Source of the DNA: CAVQJU01 sp963729215
GTDB taxonomy: Bacteria; Acidobacteriota; Vicinamibacteria; Vicinamibacterales; CAVVIG01
Direction of reading: 5' to 3'
Length of the DNA stretch: 64,000 bases
Assembly: GCA_963729215.1 (NCBI GenBank)
Contig: CAVSND010000023.1
Span: 310,001 to 374,000 of the forward strand
A model generated the notes under the pieces. That model was not told the DNA's origin and did no database searches. It saw nothing but the letters and a program-made list of their open reading frames with translations. Below, piece by piece: positions 46,873-57,160 of this stretch. Within the stretch, counting starts at the first letter, position 1. Each line of letters opens with the position of its first letter. The position numbers and the translations under genes were made by a program.

Positions 46873-49379
46873 TGACGCTCCTCGATCGCTTTCGTGCGCC
46901 CTCGCGCCAGAAGCACCCCGATCCGGCCGTGCGTCTCGCCTATGTGTCGGAGCTGCCTGTTTCCGAGCGGGATCTGATTGTCGCCGCGGCGCGCGAAGAC
47001 GATGACATCCGCGTACGCCGCGCGGCGGTCGCGAAATTGCTCGACCCCGCGGCGCTGGCCGGGATCGTCCGCGATGACGCAGACCCGGGCGTACGGGACG
47101 ATGCGCTGGCGATGTTGCGTGACATCGCGCTCGATTCATTCGAGGGTGTCAGCGAGACCGACAGCCTGACGGCCGTGGACGCGCTCGCGGATGCCCTGGC
47201 CGAGAGGATGCTGGCCCAGATAGCCAAGACGTCGGTGCGCGAGGAGATCGGTCTGCGTGCCCTCGCGCGACTGCAACAGGCGGCCTCACCCTCGAACCTG
47301 TTCGCGTCAATCGCCAGGCATTCGCCGCTCGAGCCCGTGCGGCAGGTGGCCTTCGAGCGCGTGCACGAGAGGGCCGACGTGCTCGCGGTGGCGATCAACG
47401 GGGAATTCAAGGAGAGTGCCGTCGCCGCCGTGGATCGCCTTGCCGAGCGCGAGGATCTCGAACAGGTGGCGTTGCGCGCGAAAACCAGGGCAGCCGCCAA
47501 GCGGGCCAGCGCGCTGCTGCGCGAGCTCGACGAGCGCGCCGCGAGAGAGGCGGCGCCCCCAGTGGCCGCCGTAGAAGTTGAGGATCAGGTCATGTCGGTG
47601 GAGGTACTGGTGGAGACGACGATCGTTGACAGCGCCACGCAGGAACGGGAACGCGAAGAGGAAGCCGCGCGCGTTCGTGAGGAAGCGGAGGAGAAGCAGC
47701 GCGCCGAGGCGCTGGCGGCCGAGCACGCACGCGCAGCGCGGGAGGCCGAACAGGCCGCCGCCGAGCGGCGGGCGCGCGGCGAAGCCGAGGCCGCGCAGGA
47801 AGCGGAACGGCGCCGCCAGGCAAGCGAGGCCGAGGCACGCGACCGACGCGAGGGCCTCAACCGGCTCCATCAACTCCTCGGGCGCGCCGAGTCGCTCGCC
47901 CAGAAACCGGACCTCTCGCTGAAGACCGCCGCGCGCCTGCTGCGCGACGTCCGGACCGCGCTCGCAGACGTCCCTCCGCTGCCGTCGAGGCAGGACTACG
48001 AGGACGTCGTGCAGCGGTTGAAGGCCGCGCAGGCCACGCTGACGCCAAAGGTCCAGGATCTGAAAGAAGTGGCCGAATGGCAGCAGTGGGCGAACATCGG
48101 AATCCAGGAGCAGCTCTGCGAGAAAATGGAGGCGCTTCGGACAGCTGACGACCCCGAAGCCATCGCGCGCCGCATCCGTGAGCTCCAGGAGCAATGGCGC
48201 CAGGCCGCCGACGTGCCTCGCAGCCAGGGCGAAGCGCTCTGGCGGCGGTTCAAGGCAGCCCACGACGAGCTCTGGACCCGTTGCCAGGCGCATTTCGCCG
48301 CGCAAGCCAGCGTGCGGAGAGAGAACCTCGTCCTGAAGACGACCCTCTGCGAACGCGCCGAGGCCCTCGCCGATTCAACCAACTGGCTGGCGACCGCCGA
48401 GGCAATCAAAGGCCTCCAGGCCGAATGGAAAACCGTCGGTCCGGTCACGCGCGGACAGGAAAAGGCCATCTGGGAGCGGTTCCGCGCCGCCTGCGATCGC
48501 TTCTTCACCAGACGCCAGGAAGATCTCGCGAAGCGCAAGGCTGTCTGGACGGAGAACTTCGCCAGGAAGGAAGCCCTGTGCGTCGCGGTCGAGGCGCTGG
48601 CCTCGTCGACAGACTGGGAACGCACCTCCGCCGACATCCGCCGGTTGCAGGCGGAGTGGAAGGCCATCGGGCCGGTGAAGAAGAGCCGGTCCGAGGCCAT
48701 CTGGCAGCGGTTTCGCGCGGCATGCGACGCGTTTTTCGTCCGGTACGCGCAGAGGCACGACATCGCGCGCGCCGATCGCGTCGCCGCCCGCGAAGCGATT
48801 TGCGCGGAGCTCGAAGCGCTTGTCGTTCCGCCAACTCAAGACGCGGCGTCGGCGCCGCAACCGGCCGCTGAGGATGCTGCCGCGCCGGGGGCTGAGCCGC
48901 CGGCCGGTCTGGCGGCCACGGTTCGCGGCTTGCGAGGCCGCTGGCAGCACGAGCTGGCGGCGCGCGGTGTCGAGCGTGAACAGGCGATGGCGCTCGATCG
49001 CCGTTTTGCCGACGCCTTCCGCACGGTCGTCGCCCGCTGGCCCCAGGCATTCGCGGGCACCGAAATGGATCCCGACGCCAACCGACGGCAGCTGGAAAAC
49101 CTGGTCAAGCGGATGGAGGACCTGGCCGCTTCGCTCAAGGAGCCCGTCGCCGCCGAAGTGTCACCGACCACCAGGCTTGCGGCGATGCTCAAGGAAGCGC
49201 TGGCGACCAACACGATTGGCGGCAAGGTCGATCTCGAGAGCCGGCGCCGGGCCTTGCAGGAAGACGTCAGGCAGGCGCAGGCCAGCTGGTCGCGTGTGGG
49301 ACCTGTCGCTGACGATGTGAGGAGCGCGCTTGCGGACCGCTTTCAGCGCGCGATCAAGAGAATCTTCGACGCAGGCTAG
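46872..49379 (+). CDS. HEAT-repeat, coiled-coil and DUF349 protein
   Basis: An 835-residue protein. Residues 1-240 are helical repeats resembling HEAT units (DDDIRVRRAAVAKLLDP, DDADPGVRDDALAML). Residues 255-340 form an Arg/Glu/Ala-rich coiled coil. From about 420 there are at least three DUF349 modules, each with the EWK.(I/V)GPV..GQEKAIWERFRAACD pattern (for example LQAEWKTVGPVTRGQ and LQAEWKAIGPVKKSR). DUF349 proteins are widespread and poorly characterised. The multi-DUF349 organisation is usual; the HEAT-like N-terminus is less so. Confidence 0.85.
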   Translation: MTLLDRFRAPSRQKHPDPAVRLAYVSELPVSERDLIVAAAREDDDIRVRRAAVAKLLDPAALAGIVRDDADPGVRDDALAMLRDIALDSFEGVSETDSLTAVDALADALAERMLAQIAKTSVREEIGLRALARLQQAASPSNLFASIARHSPLEPVRQVAFERVHERADVLAVAINGEFKESAVAAVDRLAEREDLEQVALRAKTRAAAKRASALLRELDERAAREAAPPVAAVEVEDQVMSVEVLVETTIVDSATQEREREEEAARVREEAEEKQRAEALAAEHARAAREAEQAAAERRARGEAEAAQEAERRRQASEAEARDRREGLNRLHQLLGRAESLAQKPDLSLKTAARLLRDVRTALADVPPLPSRQDYEDVVQRLKAAQATLTPKVQDLKEVAEWQQWANIGIQEQLCEKMEALRTADDPEAIARRIRELQEQWRQAADVPRSQGEALWRRFKAAHDELWTRCQAHFAAQASVRRENLVLKTTLCERAEALADSTNWLATAEAIKGLQAEWKTVGPVTRGQEKAIWERFRAACDRFFTRRQEDLAKRKAVWTENFARKEALCVAVEALASSTDWERTSADIRRLQAEWKAIGPVKKSRSEAIWQRFRAACDAFFVRYAQRHDIARADRVAAREAICAELEALVVPPTQDAASAPQPAAEDAAAPGAEPPAGLAATVRGLRGRWQHELAARGVEREQAMALDRRFADAFRTVVARWPQAFAGTEMDPDANRRQLENLVKRMEDLAASLKEPVAAEVSPTTRLAAMLKEALATNTIGGKVDLESRRRALQEDVRQAQASWSRVGPVADDVRSALADRFQRAIKRIFDAG

Positions 49380-49415
49380 ACGGTAGGTGCGGGCGGCCGT
49401 TCAAACGTCCGGCCG

Positions 49416-49440
49416 AAAAGAACGGGCGTCGAGCCCGTTC
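49416..49440 (-). terminator. Candidate terminator of the FKBP gene
   Basis: An 8-bp stem GAACGGGC (49420-49427) / GCCCGTTC (49433-49440) with a 5-nt loop. On the minus strand TTTTC follows. It lies 20 nt after the FKBP stop in a convergent gap. The short T run makes it weaker than the others. Confidence 0.55.
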
Positions 49441-49459
49441 TCCCGGCCGCGGACCGGCT

Positions 49460-50269
49460 TCAGTTGATCTTGATCAGCTCGACGTCGAACACCAGCATCC
49501 CGAACGGCGCGCTTTTGCCCTGATAGGCGAGCGCTTCGGGGATCCAGAAGCGTGTCTTTTCGCCTTCGACCATCAGCTGCAGGCCCTCGGTCCAGCCCTT
49601 GATGACGCCGTCGAGCGGAAAGCTGGCCGGCTGTCCCCGCGTAATCGAACTGTCGAACAGTTTCCCGTCCGTCGTCCAGCCCGAGTAGTGCACGGTGACC
49701 ATGCTGCTGGCGCTGGGGTGTCGCGCGCCCGTGCCCGGCCGCTGAACCTTGTACGCGAGGCCGCTCGCCGTTCGCTTCGCGTCAGAGGGCACCGCTTTGA
49801 CGTCGGGAGGCGGTTCGGTCGGCGACGGCATGAACGAAATCAGTTCGACGTCGAACACGAGCATCCCTTTCGGTTCACGCTGCCCCTTGTAGGCCAGGGC
49901 CTCGGGAATCCAGAAACGGCGCTTCTCGCCCTCGACCATCAACTGCACGCCTTCCGTCCATCCGGCGATGACGCGATCCAGCGGGAACGTGGCCGGCTTG
50001 CCGCGCAGGACGGAGCTGTCGAACATCGCGCCGTCCGTTTTCCAGCCCGTGTAATGGACGGTGACGAGATCCGATTTCCCCGGATGCGTCTTGCCGGTTC
50101 CGGCTTTGACGACTCTCGACGCCAGCCCCGATGCCGTCTTGGCGGCGTCGGCGGGCGGCGCCTTCACGTCGGGAGGCGGCGTCGCGACGGACTGCTGAGG
50201 TGGCGGTGTTTGGGCCATGAGCGGCGCGACAGTTATCAGCGCGAGTGCAATCAGCGTCAGTATGCGCAT
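49460..50269 (-). CDS. Secreted tandem FKBP-type peptidyl-prolyl isomerase
   Basis: A 269-residue protein with signal peptide MRILTLIALALITVAPLMAQ and two FKBP domains of about 105 residues each. The two repeat the same blocks: VTVHYTGWKTDGAMFDSS and VTVHYSGWTTDGKLFDSS, RVIAGWTEGVQLMVEGEKRRFWIPEALAY and its near copy, and GMLVFDVELI twice. Both retain active-site aromatic residues and so could both be active on periplasmic clients. ATG 50269 is supported by AAAGGA upstream and a proper signal peptide; the in-frame 50296 start is not. Confidence 0.93.
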   Translation of the reverse strand: MRILTLIALALITVAPLMAQTPPPQQSVATPPPDVKAPPADAAKTASGLASRVVKAGTGKTHPGKSDLVTVHYTGWKTDGAMFDSSVLRGKPATFPLDRVIAGWTEGVQLMVEGEKRRFWIPEALAYKGQREPKGMLVFDVELISFMPSPTEPPPDVKAVPSDAKRTASGLAYKVQRPGTGARHPSASSMVTVHYSGWTTDGKLFDSSITRGQPASFPLDGVIKGWTEGLQLMVEGEKTRFWIPEALAYQGKSAPFGMLVFDVELIKIN

Positions 50270-50330
50270 GTAATTCAATCCTTTCGGCGGCAACATTGTA
50301 CCTAAATTGTTTGCGCGGCTCGTCTGCGCG

Positions 50331-53136
50331 CTATTTGCGTTCTCGTTGCAGCTGATCGAGCTTCTGCTTCAACGATTCGAGGCGTTGGCCGGCTTCGCCG
50401 AGCTTGCCTTCCGCCGTCAGCCGCTGGTAATCGGCCAGATCACGGGCGGCGTCGCGAATAAGCCCGGTGAGATCCGCCGGAGCGGCCGGCGCCTGGGCAT
50501 TCGGGGCGCGCGCCGCTGCTGCTGTCTCAGCCGAAGCGGCGGACGCTGGTTGTCCGAACAGGCCTTGCAGCGCCGCCTCGAACGTGGTGCCGTACGCAAG
50601 CCGATCCTGCAGGGCGAGCACGACAAGGCGCAGCTCGGGCATCGGACTGCGTTCGGCCTGCAGATAGATCGGCTCGGCGTAGAGAAGTCCGCGCCCGACT
50701 GGAATGACGAGCAGCCCACCGCGCACCACGCGCGAGCCCTGTTGATTCCACAGAGAGAACTGTCCGGACAGCTGCGGGTTCTGGTCGATCCGGGCTTCGA
50801 CCTGCAGCGGTCCATCGACGAGCTTGTTCTTGGGGAAGTTGTACGCCACCAGCGTGCCGTAGTTCGGGCCGTCGCTGCGGCCGGCGATCCACCCGATGAG
50901 ATTGTTCCGGTTCGCCGGCGTGAAGGGCAGGATCTCGACAAACTCCACGCCGCTTTCCCCCGGCAGCGTCATGAGGACGAAATTCGGTTCCACCGGCTCG
51001 GCCGCCTGCCCGCGGTTGTTGCCCCTGACTTCGGTCGCCACCGTCCAGAGATCTTCGCGGTTGTAGAACGCCTCGGGGTTCGTCATGTGATACAGGCCGT
51101 AGACCGCGGCCTGGAGCTCGAGAAGCAGCTCCGGATACCGGACATGCTTGCGGATGTCGGACGGCATGGCCGACACGTCTTTGAACAGCGTCGGGAAGAC
51201 GGCCCGGTACGCGGCAATCACCGGATCGTCCGCATCGACGACGTAGAACGACGTCGCGCCGTCGTACGCGTTGACGACGACCTTGACGCTGTTGCGGATG
51301 TAGTTCACCTGCGTCCCGGCCGAGCCGGTAGTGACGGGAGTACGGGTAGTTCTCCGAGGTCGTGAACGCGTCCATCATCCACCACAGCCGGCCGTCGTCG
51401 CCGATGATGATGTACGGATCGGGATCGAAGGTGAGGAACGGCGCCAGGGCCTCGGCGCGCTCGCGGACGTTGCGCCTCATGAGCAGGCGGCTGTCCGCCT
51501 TCACGTCGTCGCTGAACGGAAGCTTGGCGATATCGCCCCGCTCGAGCGCGATGAGCGAGCGGCGAAGGATTCCTCCGACCTGGATGCCGCCCGTGCCTTC
51601 GTATGACGTCAGGTTGTTGGTCTCGCCCTGCGGGTAGTTGAATTCCTTTTGCCCCGTCCGGACGTACACGTCGGCGTTCGTGAGCTCGCCAAAGTAGATT
51701 TCCGGCCGTGTGACGACGGGGGCAGGCGGCGTGCTCTGCACGGGCATGTTGCCGAGCAGGAGCGTCGGCAGTCCTTCGGGCGTGAAACCGTTGGCCGGGT
51801 TCATCGTCACGCCGTAGCCGTGGGTGTAAATGAGCTTCTCGTTGATCCAGTTGCGGCTGCTCTCGGGCAACTTGTTGATGCTGAGCTCGCGGGTGCCGAG
51901 CATCACCTGCCGCACTGTCCCGCCGATGTTGTACCGGTCGATGTCGATATCGGGAAAATCGTAGTAGGTGCGGATTTCCTGAATCTGGCGCAGCGTGTCC
52001 TGCAGCGCGCGCCAGTCCCAGAGCCGGAGGTTCTCGAGCGTTGCCCGGTTGGCCGCCGCGTTGATGGCCTCGAGGCCGGATTCGGCCGGGAACGGCCGGA
52101 GCGTGATTCGATCCAGGCCATACGCCTGCCGCGTCATCTCGATGTTGTGGGTGATGTACGGGCCTTCGCGGACAAGTTCGTTGGGCTTCACGATGAAGCT
52201 GTTTACGTACCAGCCAACGAGGGAGACGAGGATATAGCAGACGACCGCAGGCACGATGGAGGCGATCAGCCAGCGGATGCGGCGTGCAACGACGGCGTTG
52301 AAGATCGCGATCAACCCGCCGGCTGCCAGCGCGACCGCGACGATCGTCAGGCCGGTGAGCGTGATGTGCGCGTCGGTATACGTGACCCCCGTAAAGATGG
52401 TTTCGTCGTTGAACAGCCGGTCGTACCGGCCCAGGAACACGCGCGCAGCGAGCGCAAACAACAGAGCAGCCGCGGCGAATGAAAGGCCGCGAAGCGCGCC
52501 GCCCTCGCGGCCGGTCCGGCCGCGCACGCGTTCGAGCACGCTCATGCCGCCGCCCACGACGACAAAGAAGATCGCGATGGCGCAGACCATCACGGCGAGC
52601 GTGGTCAGCCATCCGAAAATCAGGTCCAGCGCAGGAAGGGTAAAGAGATAAAACGGGATCGGCCGGCCGAAGATCGGGTCCACGGCTGCCGCCGGGACAG
52701 CGTCGCGGCCGTACCAATAAAGCGCGAGCGTTGGCCACTCGGCCATCACACTGAAACCGGTCACGATCGCGATGAAGATGGCGGCAACAAGCGCGATGAG
52801 CCGCAGAACGGGTTCGACCGGCAGGGTCACCGGCTGGCCGTTGATCATGATGTGCCCGCCCGCGCCGAGGGGGCCGAGGTTGTCCGGCTTCAACGCACGG
52901 AACGCCCCGTAGAGCACGAGGAAGGTGATGGCCGCCGTGCCGATGAACACGGCGCTTTGCAGGTTCAACGTCTTCCAGAAGACGTCGATATATCCGAGCG
53001 ACGAGAACCACAGCGCGTCGACGTAGTACGAGAGGGTGGTGCCTGCGCTCAGGATGAGGAAGGCAAGCAGCAGGCCGAGCGCGAGACGGCCGCGGCGCCG
53101 CTTCGGACGTCTCGGCCAGTCGATGGTTTCGGCCAT
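50331..53136 (-). CDS. UPF0182-family membrane protein, split by a frameshift
   Basis: Read as one protein of about 934 residues. The N-terminal 300 residues hold about seven membrane helices (LALGLLLAFLILSAGTTL, AAITFLVLYGAF, LIALVAAIFIAIVTGF, ALDLIFGWLTTLAVMV). A large extracytoplasmic region follows (YITHNIEMTRQAYGLD, YGVTMNPANGF, EIYFGELTN). The frame breaks at 51308-51312, and deletion of one base links SRHYRLGRDA to VNYIRNSVKVVVNAYDG, the conserved continuation. It ends in a Gln/Lys coiled coil. Function is unknown across the family (COG1615). Confidence 0.88.
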
Positions 53137-53148
53137 GCTCGGACGTGC

Positions 53149-54135
53149 TCAGGGAACGAGGACGATTTTACCGTGCGCGCCGGCCGCCATCACGGCCTCC
53201 TGCGCCTTCGCCGCGTCGGCGAGCGGGAACTCGCGTCCGACGACGGGCTTCAGTGTGCCGTTGGCGAGGCCGGCAACCATGTACGCGTTGATTGACGCCA
53301 TATCGGGATCGCTGATGTTGAACAGCGTCATCCCCAGAATCGACGCGTCGCGGCCCATGGCCTGCCGCGCATCGATTTCCACGCGGCCGCGGTTGCCGAT
53401 CACGACGACGCGTCCGCGTGTCGCGAGGAGTCCGAGGTCCTTGTCGAGGTTCACGTGCGCGGCCATTTCCAGGATCACGTCCACGCCGCGGCCGGCGGTC
53501 GCCCGTGTGATGTCGTCGAGGTAGCCCGGCGTCGAATGGTTGAACACGAAGGCGGCGCCGCTTTCGCGCACGGCCGCGAGGCCCTTGTCCGATCCGCCGG
53601 TGCCGATCACGGTGATGCCGTGCGCGCAGGCGATCTGCACGGCCGCGAGACCGACACCGCCGGTGGCGCCGTGCACGAGCACGATGTCGCCGGGCCGCGT
53701 GCCGGCGCGATGGAAGAGTGCGCGATAGGCGGTCGCGTACGGGACGCCCATGGCCGCGCCCTGTCCGAAGGAAATCGACGCCGGCAGCTTGTACACGTGG
53801 TGCAGATTGCAGACCGCGCGCTCGGCGTAAGCCCCGCCGTAGTGGCCGACGATGTGTTCCGCGGCCGTGCCGTGGATGAACACGCGATCGCCGGCGGCGA
53901 CGGTTTTGACGTTCGCGCCCACGGATTCGATGTCGCCGGCCGCGTCCGAACCAGGGATGAACGGCAGCGGCGGTTTGCGCGCGTACGCGCCGCTGCGGAT
54001 ATACACGTCAACGGGATTCACGCCGACCGCTCGAAGGCGAACGACCACCTGATCGGCTCCCGGCTTCGGATCCGGGACTTCCTCGAGCTTCAGCACCTCG
54101 GGGCCGCCATGCTCGCGAACGACGATAGCTCTCAT
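53149..54135 (-). CDS. NADPH:quinone reductase-like MDR oxidoreductase
   Basis: A 328-residue zinc-free medium-chain dehydrogenase/reductase. The N-terminal GroES-like domain has MRAIVVREHGGPEVLKLEEV and GVNPVDVYIRSGAY. The Rossmann motif is LVHGATGGVGLAAVQIA (GxGGVG-like), and the fold ends AAGAHGKIVLVP. No zinc-ligand cysteines are present. The family reduces quinones or alkenals with NADPH. It is divergent from ispG, with 45 nt between starts. Confidence 0.9.
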   Translation of the reverse strand: MRAIVVREHGGPEVLKLEEVPDPKPGADQVVVRLRAVGVNPVDVYIRSGAYARKPPLPFIPGSDAAGDIESVGANVKTVAAGDRVFIHGTAAEHIVGHYGGAYAERAVCNLHHVYKLPASISFGQGAAMGVPYATAYRALFHRAGTRPGDIVLVHGATGGVGLAAVQIACAHGITVIGTGGSDKGLAAVRESGAAFVFNHSTPGYLDDITRATAGRGVDVILEMAAHVNLDKDLGLLATRGRVVVIGNRGRVEIDARQAMGRDASILGMTLFNISDPDMASINAYMVAGLANGTLKPVVGREFPLADAAKAQEAVMAAGAHGKIVLVP

Positions 54136-54180
54136 GGCGCGATGCTATCATGAGAGCTTCCAGCGAGATATGAACACCGA

Positions 54181-55431
54181 ATGAACGAAATACGGTTTCA
54201 CAAGACCGTCGGCGTCCGGGTCGGCGGCCCGCACGGCGTGCAGGTCGGCGGTGGCGCGCCGATCGTGGTCCAGTCCATGACCATGACGGACACGGCCGAC
54301 GCGCGCGCGACGGCGGCGCAGTGTATCGAGCTGGCGGAAGCGGGATCCGAAATGGTGCGCGTCACGGTCAACGTGCCGGACGCGGCGGCCCGCGTCGCCG
54401 AAATCAAGCAGCGCATGCTCGATGCCGGCTGCACGGCGCCGCTCATCGGTGATTTTCATTACAACGGCCACCTGCTTCTCACCCAATACCCCGCGTGTGC
54501 CGCAGCGCTCGACAAATACCGGATCAATCCGGGCAACGTCGGCACCGGCCAGCGCCGCGACGAGCAGTTCGCGACGATTTGCCGCGTGGCCGCGGATCAC
54601 GGCAAGCCCGTTCGCATCGGCGTCAACGGCGGCTCGCTCAACCAGGAGCTGGTCGTCGCGAAGATGCAGGAGAACACCGACCGCAACCTCGGCAAGAGCT
54701 CCGAGGCGATCATCAACGAGTGCATGGTGCTGTCGGCAATCGAGTCCACGGCGCTGGCCCTCGAGTCGGGGCTTCGCAAGGATCAGATCATCATCTCGTG
54801 CAAGACATCGCGGCCGCGTGATCTGATCGGCGTGTACCGGGCGCTGGCCCGGCAGACGGATCAGCCTCTCCATCTCGGCCTGACCGAGGCCGGCATGGGC
54901 ATGAAAGGCCTCGTGTGGTCGGCGTCAGCGATGGGCGTGCTGCTGTCGGAGGGCATCGGCGACACGATTCGGATTTCGCTCACCCCGCGGCCCGGCGGCG
55001 ACCGGCGCGAGGAAGTCTACGCGGCGTGCGAGCTGCTGCAGGCCCTCGGCCTGCGCGCGTTCTCGCCGAGCGTCACGGCATGCCCCGGATGCGGGCGCAC
55101 GACGAGCACGACGTTCCAGGAGCTTGCCGAGCGAGTGCAGGACTACGTGCGGGAGAAGATGCCCGAGTGGAAGACCCAGTATGAGGGCGTGGAGTCCATG
55201 ACGCTGGCGGTCATGGGATGCGTCGTCAACGGGCCGGGCGAGTCGAAAGCCGCCAACATCGGGATCAGCCTGCCGGGTACCGGCGAGGCTCCGACCTGTC
55301 CCGTGTTCATCGACGGCCGGCACGTCAAGACGCTGCGAGGCACGTACGATGAACTCGCGGCCGAATTCCAGCAGCTGGTGGACGAGTACGTCGCGACCAG
55401 ATACCGGAGACTACCCGTTCACGCTTCGTGA
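54181..55431 (+). CDS. ispG: 4-hydroxy-3-methylbut-2-en-1-yl diphosphate synthase
   Basis: A 416-residue 4Fe-4S enzyme of the MEP isoprenoid pathway, converting MEcPP to HMBPP. The TIM barrel opens with GGGAPIVVQSMTMTDTADARAT. YRINPGNVG and VRIGVNGGSL are conserved substrate contacts. The C-terminal cluster ligands are CPGCGRT and VMGCVVNGPGESK. This is the short bacterial form without an inserted domain. It indicates that the organism uses the MEP route. Confidence 0.97.
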   Translation: MNEIRFHKTVGVRVGGPHGVQVGGGAPIVVQSMTMTDTADARATAAQCIELAEAGSEMVRVTVNVPDAAARVAEIKQRMLDAGCTAPLIGDFHYNGHLLLTQYPACAAALDKYRINPGNVGTGQRRDEQFATICRVAADHGKPVRIGVNGGSLNQELVVAKMQENTDRNLGKSSEAIINECMVLSAIESTALALESGLRKDQIIISCKTSRPRDLIGVYRALARQTDQPLHLGLTEAGMGMKGLVWSASAMGVLLSEGIGDTIRISLTPRPGGDRREEVYAACELLQALGLRAFSPSVTACPGCGRTTSTTFQELAERVQDYVREKMPEWKTQYEGVESMTLAVMGCVVNGPGESKAANIGISLPGTGEAPTCPVFIDGRHVKTLRGTYDELAAEFQQLVDEYVATRYRRLPVHAS

Positions 55432-55494
55432 GCCCGCCCAGACGAACTTCGATCGCAGTCGCGACATGTGAGTCCTCTCCCGACGTATTAGAAG

Positions 55495-55512
55495 AGCTTG
55501 CCGGTGCAAGCT
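55495..55512. terminator. Hairpin between ispG and apaG
   Basis: AGCTTGC (55495-55501), loop CGGT, GCAAGCT (55506-55512): a perfect 7-bp stem in the convergent gap. There is no T tract on either side, so a termination role is uncertain. Confidence 0.3.
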
Positions 55513-55565
55513 GAAGTATCGGGAGCAGCACGCGCCAGGATTAGGGGCGTGCCAACCTGTGCAGT

Positions 55566-55982
55566 CTAGTGGACGGTGTAGGGCTCGTGGAGGGAGAAGG
55601 GGGCGATTTCGACGTCGAAATGCTCGCCATCCTCGGTAACCATCTGATAGGTCCCGCGCATGACGCCGGTCGAGGTGTTGAGCTCGCAGCTCGACGAATA
55701 CTGAAACGACTCGCCCGGCTGCAGCACCGGCTGTGCGCCTACGACGCCGGGACGGCGAATCTCCTCGGTGTGCCCGGTCGCGTCGGTGATTACCCAGTGG
55801 CGGCCCAGCAGCTGCACGGTGTCGTCACCCTCGTTGGTGATCCGCACGGTATAAATGAAGACCCATTCGTTCTCGAACGTCTGCGACCGATCGGGTGCGA
55901 ATCTCGCCTCGACTTCGACGCGAACGTTGTTGGTGATGGCTTCCGACGCCGACGCGTGAAGGGTCTGGGCTTTGTCCGTCAT
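55566..55982 (-). CDS. apaG: ApaG-family protein
   Basis: A 138-residue beta-sandwich protein of the ApaG/DUF525 family. Conserved segments are FIYTVRITNEGDDTVQLLGRHWVITD, VVGAQPVLQPGESFQYSS and GTYQMVTEDGEHFDVEIAPFSL. ApaG has been linked to Co/Mg resistance and to Ap4A metabolism in enterobacteria, but its biochemical role is unsettled. It is divergent from the ferredoxin-like gene at 56101. Confidence 0.95.
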   Translation of the reverse strand: MTDKAQTLHASASEAITNNVRVEVEARFAPDRSQTFENEWVFIYTVRITNEGDDTVQLLGRHWVITDATGHTEEIRRPGVVGAQPVLQPGESFQYSSSCELNTSTGVMRGTYQMVTEDGEHFDVEIAPFSLHEPYTVH

Positions 55983-56100
55983 GGGGCCTCAATTAGGCTT
56001 CCCTCATGATATCAATTGATTTTAGCGTCTGCACAGAATCACAGCGGCCGGGCCCCGGGCCCGCCGCGCCAGCGGATACCGTAACCGCGGAGATTGCCTG

Positions 56101-56481
56101 ATGCCCACCGACGAGACATGGAACAAGGAACGCGAGATCGCCGGCACCATCGGCGTTCCCGTCGCGAGGCGCCACATCTTCCTGTGCGCCGATCAGACGA
56201 CGCCGAAATGCTGTGACAAGGCGAGCGGCGTGGCGGCCTGGGACTTCCTGAAGAAACGGTTGAAGGAGCTCGGGCTCGTCGACCAGGGGGGCATCCTGCG
56301 AACGAAAGCGAACTGCCTGCGCATCTGCGAAGGCGGGCCGATCGCCGTGGTCTATCCGGAAGGCGCCTGGTACGGCCGGTGCGATCCGCCCGCCCTCGAG
56401 CGCATCATCCAGGAGCACCTCATCGGCGGACAGGTCGTTCACGAGCTCCTCATCACGACCCATCCCCTCGCGCTGACGTGA
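56101..56481 (+). CDS. Thioredoxin-like [2Fe-2S] ferredoxin
   Basis: A 126-residue protein of the Shethna-type/NuoE-like thioredoxin fold. RRHIFLCADQTTPKCC supplies Cys29 and Cys37/38. NCLRICEGGPIAVVYPEGAWYG supplies the second Cys pair (CxxxC) next to the conserved GGP...WYG. The protein likely carries a 2Fe-2S cluster in the cytoplasm. Its 3' end overlaps the end of the convergent hydrolase gene by about 29 nt. Confidence 0.9.
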   Translation: MPTDETWNKEREIAGTIGVPVARRHIFLCADQTTPKCCDKASGVAAWDFLKKRLKELGLVDQGGILRTKANCLRICEGGPIAVVYPEGAWYGRCDPPALERIIQEHLIGGQVVHELLITTHPLALT

Positions 56482-57160
56482 CCGCCGACATCCAGCGCGC
56501 AATCGCGCCCTGGATTTCCTCGTGCACCGCCGTCTGTCTCCCCTTGTCGCGTCCGCTCACCTTGAAGGAATGATCACCGCCGGCCACCGGGTGCATCGTC
56601 GGCGGTGGTGCGACGCGGGCGAGAATCGGCGCGAGCTCGTCTGGCGTTCCGAAGGTGTCGCGCGTGCCCTGCACGAACAGCATCGGCCGCGCCACGCCCG
56701 GGAGGTGCGCGTCGCGAAGCCGGTCGGGTTGGCCGGGCGGATGAAGCGGGTAGCCGAGCAGCACCAGGCCTGTCACCGGCAGGGCGGCATCGGCCGCCGC
56801 GACCTGCGTCGCAATCCGGCCGCCCATCGATTTCCCGCCGATGAAGAGTGCGTGTCGTGCGCTGTCGATTCGATCGCGCACGGCGGTGATGACGGCCCGG
56901 TAGCACGATTCGAGCGCCGGCGCGCGATCGGGCAGACGGCGCTTCCGTTCTGTATAGAGGAAGTTGAACGTAATCAGGTCGGCGCCGAGCGCAGCCAGCG
57001 CGTCAGCGAAGCCCGCCATGAAGGGACTGTGCTGACCCGCGCCGGCGCCGTGCGCGAGGATGAGCGCGGCGCCGATGCGGGGTTCCCCGGCCGTGTAGAC
57101 GAGCGCTGTGGTCTGCTCGCCCGAGCCGACATCCACCCGGATCTCAGAAGGCTTTTTCAA
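56453..57160 (-). CDS. Alpha/beta-hydrolase (KANL3/Tex30-like)
   Basis: A 235-residue hydrolase. ALILAHGAGAGQHSPFM forms the oxyanion loop, FIGGKSMGGRIAT holds the nucleophile Ser in GKSMGG, FVQGTRDTFG the catalytic Asp, and AGGDHSFKV the His. The family is common in bacteria and has no defined substrate. The ATG at 57160 overlaps the end of the BON gene by 17 nt, so the two are transcribed together. Confidence 0.88.
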   Translation of the reverse strand: MKKPSEIRVDVGSGEQTTALVYTAGEPRIGAALILAHGAGAGQHSPFMAGFADALAALGADLITFNFLYTERKRRLPDRAPALESCYRAVITAVRDRIDSARHALFIGGKSMGGRIATQVAAADAALPVTGLVLLGYPLHPPGQPDRLRDAHLPGVARPMLFVQGTRDTFGTPDELAPILARVAPPPTMHPVAGGDHSFKVSGRDKGRQTAVHEEIQGAIARWMSAVTSARGDGS

